From JAPXSY01 sp034003585 (lineage in GTDB: Bacteria > Verrucomicrobiota > Kiritimatiellia > RFP12 > UBA1067): a stretch of DNA of 16,326 nt. The position numbers and the translations under genes are program-made. Each line of letters opens with the position of its first letter. The stretch's first letter is position 1. Of this stretch, positions 8,203 to 14,164 are shown piece by piece. The notes beneath the pieces are model-generated. The model saw nothing but the letters and a program-made list of their open reading frames with translations. It did no database searches and was not told the DNA's origin. The DNA lies in the NCBI GenBank assembly GCA_034003585.1, contig JAVEYH010000078.1, positions 1 through 16,326 of the forward strand, written 5' to 3'.

Positions 8203-8871
8203 ATGAAACACACTGGAATGATGCTGGCGGCGTTTGTGGCGGGCCTCGCCGTGGTGGCGGGTGCGCAGGACGGCGCCAAGGTGCAGTTGAAGATCGAACT
8301 GCCGAAGCCGCAGTTCACGGGTACACCCAAAGATATCCGCTCGCCGAACCTCGAGCCGGCCCGCGGCGGCAAGCCGCGCCCGCCGATCGACGTCCCGGCC
8401 GGAGCCGACAAGGTGCTCTCGAAGGATTGTAAGGTCACGTCGAGCGATCCGGAGCCGATCATCGGCGAGCTGTCGTTCATCACGGACGGCGACAAAGAGC
8501 ACGACGCCGCGACGTATGTCGAGCTCGGCCCCGGCTCGCAGTGGGTGCAGGTCGATCTGGGCGCGGAAAAGGAAATCTACGCCGCGTGCGTGTGGCACTA
8601 CCATGGCGAGGCGCGCGTTTACCGTGACGTGGTCTGCCAGATCTCCAATGACCCGGACTTCATCGACGGCGTCGTGACGGTCTTCAACAACGACCATGAC
8701 AATTCGTCGAAACTGGGCGAAGGCAAAGAAAAAGAGTACATCGAGACCAACGAGGGCCGTCCTTTCGCCGTCAACGGCGTGAAGGGACGTTATGTCCGCT
8801 TCTTCAGCAAGGGCAACACCTCGAACGAGATGAACCACTACACCGAGGTCGAAGTCTACGGCAAACCCTGA
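8203..8871 (+). CDS. Secreted discoidin-like (F5/8 type C) domain protein
   Basis: A 222-residue protein with a Sec signal peptide (MKHTGMMLAAFVAGLAVVAGAQ), a Pro-rich linker to about residue 65, then one domain resembling an F5/8 type C or galactose-binding jelly roll. The signature WVQVDLGAEKEI is at 114-125, followed by VWHYHGEARVYRDVVCQIS, and the domain closes with GRYVRFFS and EVEVYGKP at the C-terminus. Such domains bind sugars or surfaces and have no catalytic residues by themselves. AAGGAG at 8191-8196, 6 nt before the ATG, fixes the start. A strong terminator lies about 115 nt downstream, so it is probably the last gene of the block that includes the cytochrome and apbE. Whether it works with them or is only co-located is not known. 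Confidence 0.8.
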   Translation: MKHTGMMLAAFVAGLAVVAGAQDGAKVQLKIELPKPQFTGTPKDIRSPNLEPARGGKPRPPIDVPAGADKVLSKDCKVTSSDPEPIIGELSFITDGDKEHDAATYVELGPGSQWVQVDLGAEKEIYAACVWHYHGEARVYRDVVCQISNDPDFIDGVVTVFNNDHDNSSKLGEGKEKEYIETNEGRPFAVNGVKGRYVRFFSKGNTSNEMNHYTEVEVYGKP

Positions 8872-8880
8872 GCAGGCAAG

Positions 8881-8915
8881 GAGAAGTTAGGATGTAGGAG
8901 TGAGGAAGTAAGGGT
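8881..8915. repeat. 7-bp degenerate tandem array (TAGGAGT family)
   Basis: Five heptamers: GAGAAGT, TAGGATG, TAGGAGT, GAGGAAG, TAAGGGT, beginning 10 nt after the discoidin-like gene. The same purine-rich family recurs at 10331-10362 and, inverted, at 10651-10678. It has no coding content. Confidence 0.65.
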
Positions 8916-8984
8916 TTCGGTGTGCGCGCCGGACAACTTCCCAATCCGTTCCCTGACTCCGTTCGGCGTTAGCCGGATGTGCGG

Positions 8985-9023
8985 GCGGCGTGGCAGACCT
9001 CAGGTCTGCCCGCCGCTCTTTTT
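8985..9023 (+). terminator. Strong rho-independent terminator
   Basis: The stem is GCGGCG (8985-8990), a single unpaired T, GGCAGACC (8992-8999), loop TCA, GGTCTGCC (9003-9010), CGCCGC (9011-9016), followed by TCTTTTT. That gives 14 base pairs with one bulge and a U-rich tail on the plus strand. It separates the cytochrome-apbE-discoidin block from the thioredoxin gene. Confidence 0.88.
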
Positions 9024-9036
9024 GTGGCGTAAGAAT

Positions 9037-9066
9037 TTGACGCGTCGGACCGGTTCCTGTTACGAT
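9037..9066 (+). promoter_or_regulatory. Probable sigma70-type promoter of the thioredoxin gene
   Basis: TTGACG at 9037-9042 matches the -35 consensus at five of six positions. TACGAT at 9061-9066 matches the -10 at four of six, with an 18-bp spacer. It lies just after the terminator and about 40 nt before the thioredoxin start, which supports a new transcript beginning here. Confidence 0.5.
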
Positions 9067-9108
9067 ACCCTGCAACATCAACATGGGTTCAGAATCAAGG
9101 AGGAAGAA

Positions 9109-9546
9109 ATGAGTCTGAGGCTGAGGGGGTTCGCGGCGGTATCGGTGATCGGATGTTTGTGGTTGACGGGGTGCAGGCCTGCGGAAGCGCCGGTAGCGGC
9201 GCCCGCGCCGGATGCGGGCGGCGGTGCTGCGGCGCAGGTGCTTGAATTGAACGACATGACGTTTGCGGCACAGACCGCGCAGGGCGTGGTGCTGGTTGAT
9301 TTCTGGGCCCCCTGGTGCGGACCGTGCCGTACCCAAGGGCCGATCGTGGAGCAGGCGGCCAAACGGTTGGGGAACTCCGCCAAGGTGGCCAAGGTCAATG
9401 TGGATGACGCGCAGCAGACTGCGGGGCGTTTTGGGATCCAGAGCATCCCGACGCTGATCGTATTCAAGGATGGCAAGCCGGGGAAACGGTTTGTGGGCGT
9501 GACCCAGGCCGAGGTGCTGGTCGGGGCGGTGAAAGAGGCGCTGTGA
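9109..9546 (+). CDS. Lipoprotein thioredoxin (membrane-anchored thiol-disulphide protein)
   Basis: A 145-residue thioredoxin-fold protein. A lipoprotein signal peptide ends in the lipobox LTGC, with C22 as the lipidated residue, followed by an Ala/Pro-rich linker to about residue 43. The active site WCGPC is at 69-73, and the cis-Pro loop SIPTLIVFKDG follows near the C-terminus, so the catalytic core is complete. WCGPC is the classical thioredoxin sequence rather than the variants usual in cytochrome-maturation proteins. The protein is probably tethered outside the inner membrane as a reductant or chaperone; its partner is not visible, although maturation of the nearby CxxCH cytochrome is one option. 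AAGGAGG at 9097-9103 sets this start, and the frame is also open upstream without support. The DUF1080 gene begins 23 nt after the stop, so the two probably share a transcript. Confidence 0.92.
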   Translation: MSLRLRGFAAVSVIGCLWLTGCRPAEAPVAAPAPDAGGGAAAQVLELNDMTFAAQTAQGVVLVDFWAPWCGPCRTQGPIVEQAAKRLGNSAKVAKVNVDDAQQTAGRFGIQSIPTLIVFKDGKPGKRFVGVTQAEVLVGAVKEAL

Positions 9547-9569
9547 CTGTCCGGGGAAGGGGAGACGGG

Positions 9570-10328
9570 ATGAAGAGAAATCTTTTGCGGGGGATATGGT
9601 GCCTGGCCGGAGGGACGTTGCTTTGCGGGGTGTGGCAGGCGGGCGCCGCGGAATTCGAATCCGCGCCGGCCGAACCGGAGGGGATGACCGCGCTGTTCAA
9701 CGGACGCGACCTGACGGGATGGGATGGGGACCCCCGGTTGTGGTCGGTGCGGGATGGGGTGATCCGCGGCGCGACCACACCGGAATGTTCCGCGAAGGGC
9801 AACACCTTTCTGATCTGCACGGCCGGGACGTTCCGCGATTTCGATCTGCGGCTCGCGTTCCGGTGCAATGCCGCGAACAACTCCGGTATCCAGTACCGCT
9901 CCTCCCGGATCGAGACGGCACCGGAAGCCGCGAACCGGTGGCGTCTGCGCGGGTATCAGCATGAGATCCGCAATGAGGTGCGCATGCCCAATGTGTCGGG
10001 TTTCATCTATGATGAGGGCGGGAAGCGCAGCCGGATCTGTCTGGCCGGGGAAGAGGCGGTGCGGGACGCCGACGGGACGAAGCGGGTCACGCGGCGTCTG
10101 ATCACGGATGAGGAGTTCGCCGCCCTCTTCCGGCTCGACCAATGGAACGAGGTGGTGATCCGCGCGCAGGGAAACCGGATCCGCCACTACCTCAATGGCC
10201 GGCTGATTCTGGATTTCACCGACGCTCCGGAACAGGCGCTGCGCGAGGGGTTGTTGGGTCTGCAACTGCACGGCGGCAAGCCGATGTGGGCGGAGTTCCG
10301 GGATCTCCGCATCAAGCGGCTCGAATAA
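9570..10328 (+). CDS. Secreted DUF1080 / 3-keto-disaccharide hydrolase-like protein
   Basis: A 252-residue protein with a Sec signal peptide (hydrophobic 9-22, probable cleavage after AGAA) and one DUF1080-type concanavalin-like jelly-roll domain. It starts with the hallmark GMTALFNGRDLTGW at 38-51, continues with LWSVRDGVIRG and NNSGIQYRS, and ends with GLLGLQLHGGKPMWAEFRDLRIKRL. Proteins of this domain are abundant in Verrucomicrobia and Planctomycetes, and some are reported to hydrolyse 3-keto-glycosides. Such chemistry would fit the Gfo/Idh/MocA gene upstream, because 3-keto-sugars are made by oxidoreductases of that type; this link is inferred. The start at 9570 is preferred over GTG 9543 because it gives a clean signal peptide and has GGGGAG a few bases upstream. 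An interspersed heptamer array starts 3 nt after the stop. Confidence 0.88.
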   Translation: MKRNLLRGIWCLAGGTLLCGVWQAGAAEFESAPAEPEGMTALFNGRDLTGWDGDPRLWSVRDGVIRGATTPECSAKGNTFLICTAGTFRDFDLRLAFRCNAANNSGIQYRSSRIETAPEAANRWRLRGYQHEIRNEVRMPNVSGFIYDEGGKRSRICLAGEEAVRDADGTKRVTRRLITDEEFAALFRLDQWNEVVIRAQGNRIRHYLNGRLILDFTDAPEQALREGLLGLQLHGGKPMWAEFRDLRIKRLE

Positions 10329-10330
10329 AA

Positions 10331-10362
10331 AGGAGGATTTAGGAAGGAGGAGTTAGGAGTTG
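10331..10362. repeat. 7-bp degenerate tandem array (TAGGAGT family), left of the IS remnant
   Basis: Heptamers AGGAGGA, TTTAGGA, AGGAGGA, GTTAGGA and a partial GTTG. Bases 10341-10362 match the reverse complement of 10651-10672 at 20 of 22 positions, so this array and the one at 10651 form imperfect inverted repeats around a segment of about 290 bp. Confidence 0.7.
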
Positions 10363-10411
10363 TTTGTCCGGTCCTCATATAGATTGACACGTTTCTCTTG
10401 AGGAGAGAAGT

Positions 10412-10600
10412 GCGATGAGGTGTAGCCGTTCCGGGTAAAGACACCTCCCCGAGGCGGCCGCGGACGGTTCGGGGAACCTTCCCTACCAGCAATCGGACCC
10501 CGACCACAAAATAACGTAAACCGGTCTGTCTCACGCCGCGCTGATCACGGACGCCTATTCCCGCAAGATCGTGGGCATCCACATCGGCGGGAATCAGGAC
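10412..10600 (+). pseudogene. Remnant of an IS3-family-like transposase (integrase core fragment)
   Basis: In one plus-strand frame the translation includes SDPDHKIT, a stop at 10517-10519, then LSHAALITDAYSRKIVGIHIGG at about 10526-10591. The block LITDAYSRKIVG is characteristic of the rve/DDE core of IS3-type transposases, and the residues before the stop resemble the stretch that normally precedes the core, with the intervening first-Asp region deleted. In-frame stops at 10436 and 10517 and loss of similarity after about 10595 show it is dead. The rest of the 10363-10650 spacer contains hairpin-rich sequence (see findings) and no other gene I can support. Confidence 0.55.
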
Positions 10601-10650
10601 TGGACAGAGAACGGAGTGACTTACGCAATCCTTTTGCCTTCAGGGTACCA

Positions 10651-10678
10651 CAACTTCTAACTCCTCCCTCCTGACTTC
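10651..10678. repeat. 7-bp degenerate tandem array, inverted copy right of the IS remnant
   Basis: Heptamers CAACTTC, TAACTCC, TCCCTCC, TGACTTC, the complement of the TAGGAGT family. It pairs with 10341-10362 at 20 of 22 positions. Confidence 0.7.
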
Positions 10679-10698
10679 CCCTTCGGGTGCGGAGTTTT

Positions 10699-10713
10699 GT
10701 GCCTGACAGGCAC
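10699..10713. promoter_or_regulatory. Perfect 15-bp palindrome at the polA promoter
   Basis: GTGCCTGACAGGCAC consists of two perfect 7-bp arms around a central A. It covers the putative -35 box of polA, so it could be an operator. It could also be a small hairpin left from a mobile or repetitive element. Confidence 0.5.
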
Positions 10714-10732
10714 CCGGCGCTGACGGTATACT
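10703..10732 (+). promoter_or_regulatory. Probable sigma70-type promoter of polA
   Basis: CTGACA (10703-10708) is a five-of-six -35 match. TATACT (10727-10732) is a five-of-six -10 match, with an 18-bp spacer. It lies 24 nt before the annotated polA start, right after the IS remnant and inverted array. Confidence 0.5.
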
Positions 10733-10756
10733 GCACCCCAACCGGAGCGATGCCGG

Positions 10757-13516
10757 ATGGCCTGCGGGGGTGTGCGCGTGAGCGAGACTGCCAAACTGTT
10801 CCTGATCGATGTGATGCCGCTGTTGTACCGCGGCCATTTCGTGTTTCTCAAAGATCCGCGCGTGACCAGCACCGGAATCAACACCTCCGCGCTGACCGGG
10901 TTCGCCAACTGTCTGCTGCAGATCCTCAACGAACACACCCCCACGCATGTCGCGCTGGTGCTGGACTCGTCCACGCCGACTTTCCGGCATGAGGCGTATC
11001 CCTTGTACAAGGCCCAACGGCAGAAAATGCCGGAGGATCTGGCGGCCGCGATCCCCATGTCGATCGAACTGGCGGAGGCGTTGCGGATTCCGATCCTGCG
11101 CGTGGACGGGTTTGAGGCGGATGACGTGATGGGGACTCTGGCCGCGCGCGCCGCGGCGGAGCCGGCGGGCTGGCAGATTTATCTGGCCACGCCCGACAAG
11201 GACGTGGCGCAACTGGTCGGTCCGGCGACGTTTCTGTTCCGTCCCGGCAAGGCGGGCGCGCCGGCGGAGATTTACGATGAGGCGGCCGTGTGCCGGCATT
11301 GGGGTGTGAGCGCGCCCGGCCGGATGATCGACTTCCTGGGCTTGGCGGGGGATGCCTCGGACAACATCCCGGGCATTCCCGGTGTGGGCGAGAAAACGGC
11401 GACCACACTGCTGGCGCAGTTCGGCGATCTGGAGAACGTGCTCGCGCATGCCGCGGAACTCAAGGGGAAACTCGCGGAAAAAGTGGCGGCCGGCGCGGTG
11501 AGCGCGCGGCAGAGCCGTGAGTTGGCCGCCATCCGGACGGATGTGCCCCTGGCGGTCCGGCTCGACGACCTCGCGCGCCGCGAACCCGATGAGGAGCGTT
11601 TGCGCGCGGTGCTGAAGAAATATGAGCTGACGGCGCTCGGCAAGCGGTTGCTGGGCGAGGGGTTTGCGGGCGGCGGTGTTGCGGCGGCAGGCGCCTTCCA
11701 AACGCTGGCCGATGTCCCGCACACCTATGTCTGCGTCACGGATGAGGAGCGGATGCGGGAACTGCTGCGGGCGCTGGAGGAGGCGCCCGAGTGGGCGTTC
11801 GATACGGAAACCACGGGCTTGGACCCGCGCCACGACCGGTTGGTGGGGCTCTCCTTCGCGACCGCGCCGGGACGGGCGTGGTATGTGCCCATGCCCCAAA
11901 CGCGGGAGGCCTGCCGCGCGGCGCTGCAGCGGTTCGCGCCGTGTTTCGCCGATCCGTTCAAAATCAAGATCGGGCATAACGCGAAATTCGATCTCACGAT
12001 CCTGCGCCAATACGGCATCGCCCTGCGCGGTGAACTGCACGACAGCATGCTCGCGCATTATGTGATCGACGCGTCGGACCGGCACGGCATGGACCATCTC
12101 GCGCGGCAGTATCTGCATTACAGTCCGATTCCGATCACCGCGCTGATCGGCGAAAAGAAACGGGGCGCGGCGCAGGGGAACATGGGCGATCGGACTCCCG
12201 AAGAGATTTGCGACTATGCGGCCGAGGATGCGGACGTCACGCTGCGGCTTGACCGGCTGTTGCGCCGGGAGGCGCGGGAAACGGGATGCCTGCGCGCGCT
12301 GACCGAGTGCGAGGAGCCGCTGGTCGGCGTGCTGTTGGATATGGAGTCCGAGGGGGTCCGCATCAACGACCGGGAGTTGCGGGCGTACGGGCGCGAGTTG
12401 GACCGCGAACTGCTGGATCTGGAGATCCGCATCCGCGATCTCGGGGGTGGCAATTTCAACCCCGCCTCGCCCAAGCAACTCGGTGAGATCCTCTTCGACC
12501 ACCTCCGTCTCGATCCGGACGCCGCGCGCACGGCGTCCGGTCAGTACGCCACCGGCGAAGAGGTGTTGCTCAAGCTCCGGGACCGTCATCCGATCGTGCC
12601 GCTGATCCTGGAGTACCGGATGTGCGGCAAGCTCAGATCCACGTACGTCGACAAGCTGCCGGAGTGCATCGATCCGGCGACCGGCCGCGTCCATACCACG
12701 TTCGCGCAGGCCCTGACCGAAACCGGACGCCTCTCCTCCGCCGAGCCGAACCTGCAGAACATTCCCGTCCGCACGGAGCGCGGTCAGCGCATCCGGTCCG
12801 CGTTTGTGGCGCGCGACGCGGATCATGTGCTGCTCTCCGCCGACTACTCGCAGATTGAGCTGCGCGTGATGGCGGCGCTCAGCAGGGATCCGGGTATGCT
12901 TGATGCGTTCCGGCACGGCGCGGATATCCACCGGGAGACAGCCGCTCGCGTGTACGGCGTGCCGCCCGGCGAGGTCACGCCCGAGATGCGCTCCGTCTGC
13001 AAAATGGTCAATTTCGGCATCATCTACGGCATCTCCGCGTTCGGTCTGAGTCAGCGGCTGGACGTGCCGCGCAAACAGGCGGCGCAGTTGATCGAGACCT
13101 ATTTCACCAACTATCCCGGCGTCAAAGCGTACATGGAACAGGCGATCGTCGAGGCACGCGCGAAGGGATATGCGCAGACCCTCTTGGGGCGGCGACGGTT
13201 CTTGCGCGACATCGATTCGCGCAACGCCACCTCGCGCCAATCGGCCGAACGCAACGCGATCAACACGCCGGTACAGGGCACGGCGGCGGATCTGATCAAA
13301 CTGGCGATGGTGCGCGTGCACCGCGAATTGGGCGAGCGCCGCCTCAAGGCGCGGATGGTGCTGCAGATCCATGACGAGCTGCTGTTCGACGTGCCCCGGG
13401 ATGAGACCGAGACGGTGCGCGATCTGGTCACGCGGGCCATGACCACGGTATGGGAGATCGGCGTGCCGCTGGAGGTGAGTGTCGGGACAGGGGAGACCTG
13501 GCTGGCGGCGCATTGA
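10757..13516 (+). CDS. polA: DNA polymerase I
   Basis: A 919-residue, full-length three-domain DNA polymerase I for Okazaki-fragment processing and repair synthesis. The 5' nuclease domain starts at LFLID (D18) and includes GFEADDVMGTLA, TPDKDVAQL and DFLGLAGDASDNIPGIPGVGEKTA from 192. The proofreading exonuclease keeps all motifs: FDTETTGLD with D349 and E351, GHNAKFD with D412, and YAAEDADVT with Y487 and D491, so it should be active. The polymerase has motif A ADYSQIELR (D696), motif B RSVCKMVNFGIIYG (R745, K749, F753, Y757) and motif C QIHDELLFD (H872, D873). Phe at 753 is the form that selects against dideoxynucleotides. A GTG at 10778 with GGGGG upstream would give a more typical N-terminus and is an alternative start. 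The ferredoxin gene follows after 54 nt. Confidence 0.97.
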   Translation: MACGGVRVSETAKLFLIDVMPLLYRGHFVFLKDPRVTSTGINTSALTGFANCLLQILNEHTPTHVALVLDSSTPTFRHEAYPLYKAQRQKMPEDLAAAIPMSIELAEALRIPILRVDGFEADDVMGTLAARAAAEPAGWQIYLATPDKDVAQLVGPATFLFRPGKAGAPAEIYDEAAVCRHWGVSAPGRMIDFLGLAGDASDNIPGIPGVGEKTATTLLAQFGDLENVLAHAAELKGKLAEKVAAGAVSARQSRELAAIRTDVPLAVRLDDLARREPDEERLRAVLKKYELTALGKRLLGEGFAGGGVAAAGAFQTLADVPHTYVCVTDEERMRELLRALEEAPEWAFDTETTGLDPRHDRLVGLSFATAPGRAWYVPMPQTREACRAALQRFAPCFADPFKIKIGHNAKFDLTILRQYGIALRGELHDSMLAHYVIDASDRHGMDHLARQYLHYSPIPITALIGEKKRGAAQGNMGDRTPEEICDYAAEDADVTLRLDRLLRREARETGCLRALTECEEPLVGVLLDMESEGVRINDRELRAYGRELDRELLDLEIRIRDLGGGNFNPASPKQLGEILFDHLRLDPDAARTASGQYATGEEVLLKLRDRHPIVPLILEYRMCGKLRSTYVDKLPECIDPATGRVHTTFAQALTETGRLSSAEPNLQNIPVRTERGQRIRSAFVARDADHVLLSADYSQIELRVMAALSRDPGMLDAFRHGADIHRETAARVYGVPPGEVTPEMRSVCKMVNFGIIYGISAFGLSQRLDVPRKQAAQLIETYFTNYPGVKAYMEQAIVEARAKGYAQTLLGRRRFLRDIDSRNATSRQSAERNAINTPVQGTAADLIKLAMVRVHRELGERRLKARMVLQIHDELLFDVPRDETETVRDLVTRAMTTVWEIGVPLEVSVGTGETWLAAH

Positions 13517-13570
13517 GAAGCGGCTTGCGGGGTGTTGGCGCAGGTGCGGAACACGTAACAGGAAGCGGGC

Positions 13571-14164
13571 ATGAACGAGAAGGAGGGGCAGGAAGTGACG
13601 CGCAGGAACGCGTTGGCCTGGATGTTGCGGGCCGGCGCGGGCGCGGCGTTGGCGGCCGTGGCCGTCCAGTCCGCGCGGCGGGCTTCGGGTAAACGGACGG
13701 TCTGGCAGATCGATCCCCGCAAGTGCATCCAGTGTGGGCGGTGCGAAACCGAATGCGTGCTCCACCCCTCGGCGGTGAAGTGTGTTCACGGGTACGTGAT
13801 GTGCGGATACTGCAAACTCTGTTTCGGGTATTTCAAGCCGGATGCCGCGCGTCTCGATGAGGCGGCGGAGAACCAGATCTGCCCGACCGGTGCGATCCGC
13901 CGTCAATTCATCGAATCTCCTTATTTTGAGTATCACATCGATGAGGCGCGTTGCACAGGCTGCGCCCTTTGTGTGAAGGGATGCACGCATTTCGGTAACG
14001 GGTCGCTGTATCTTCAGATCCGGCATGACCGGTGTGTCGGATGCAACGCCTGCCGTATCGCGGAGGCATGCCCGGCCCAGGCCATTGTGCGGGTGCCGGC
14101 CGATGTCCCGTACCTGCTGAAAGAAAAACAGGGGGCGTCCGGCCTAAAGGAAGCGGACGGATGA
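13571..14164 (+). CDS. Tat-signal multi-cluster [4Fe-4S] ferredoxin
   Basis: A 197-residue iron-sulphur protein. TRRNALAWMLRAG at 10-22 is a plausible twin-arginine signal followed by an Ala-rich segment, so it is probably exported with clusters inserted. Cysteine sets: C52-C55-C58-C62, C71/C78-C81-C84, C104-P, C128-C131-C134-C138 and C155-C158-C161-C167-P, consistent with three or four [4Fe-4S] clusters in the style of NapG/DmsB/NrfC electron-transfer subunits. AGGAAG at 13560-13565 precedes the ATG by 5 nt. Its stop overlaps the start of the membrane polyferredoxin (ATGA), so the two are translationally coupled and probably form a periplasmic-to-membrane relay. It lies 54 nt after polA; whether it shares that transcript is unclear. 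Confidence 0.9.
   Translation: MNEKEGQEVTRRNALAWMLRAGAGAALAAVAVQSARRASGKRTVWQIDPRKCIQCGRCETECVLHPSAVKCVHGYVMCGYCKLCFGYFKPDAARLDEAAENQICPTGAIRRQFIESPYFEYHIDEARCTGCALCVKGCTHFGNGSLYLQIRHDRCVGCNACRIAEACPAQAIVRVPADVPYLLKEKQGASGLKEADG

Noticed and set aside
8920..9108. N-terminal extension of the thioredoxin from the upstream open frame
   Set aside because: It would run through the terminator and promoter and would bury the lipoprotein signal peptide; AAGGAGG before 9109 supports the shorter form.
10640..14026. A 1128-codon open frame on the minus strand opposite polA and the ferredoxin gene
   Set aside because: It is antisense to polA, whose active-site motifs are all intact, and its translation is Arg/His/Pro-rich with no recognisable domain, typical of GC-rich shadow frames.
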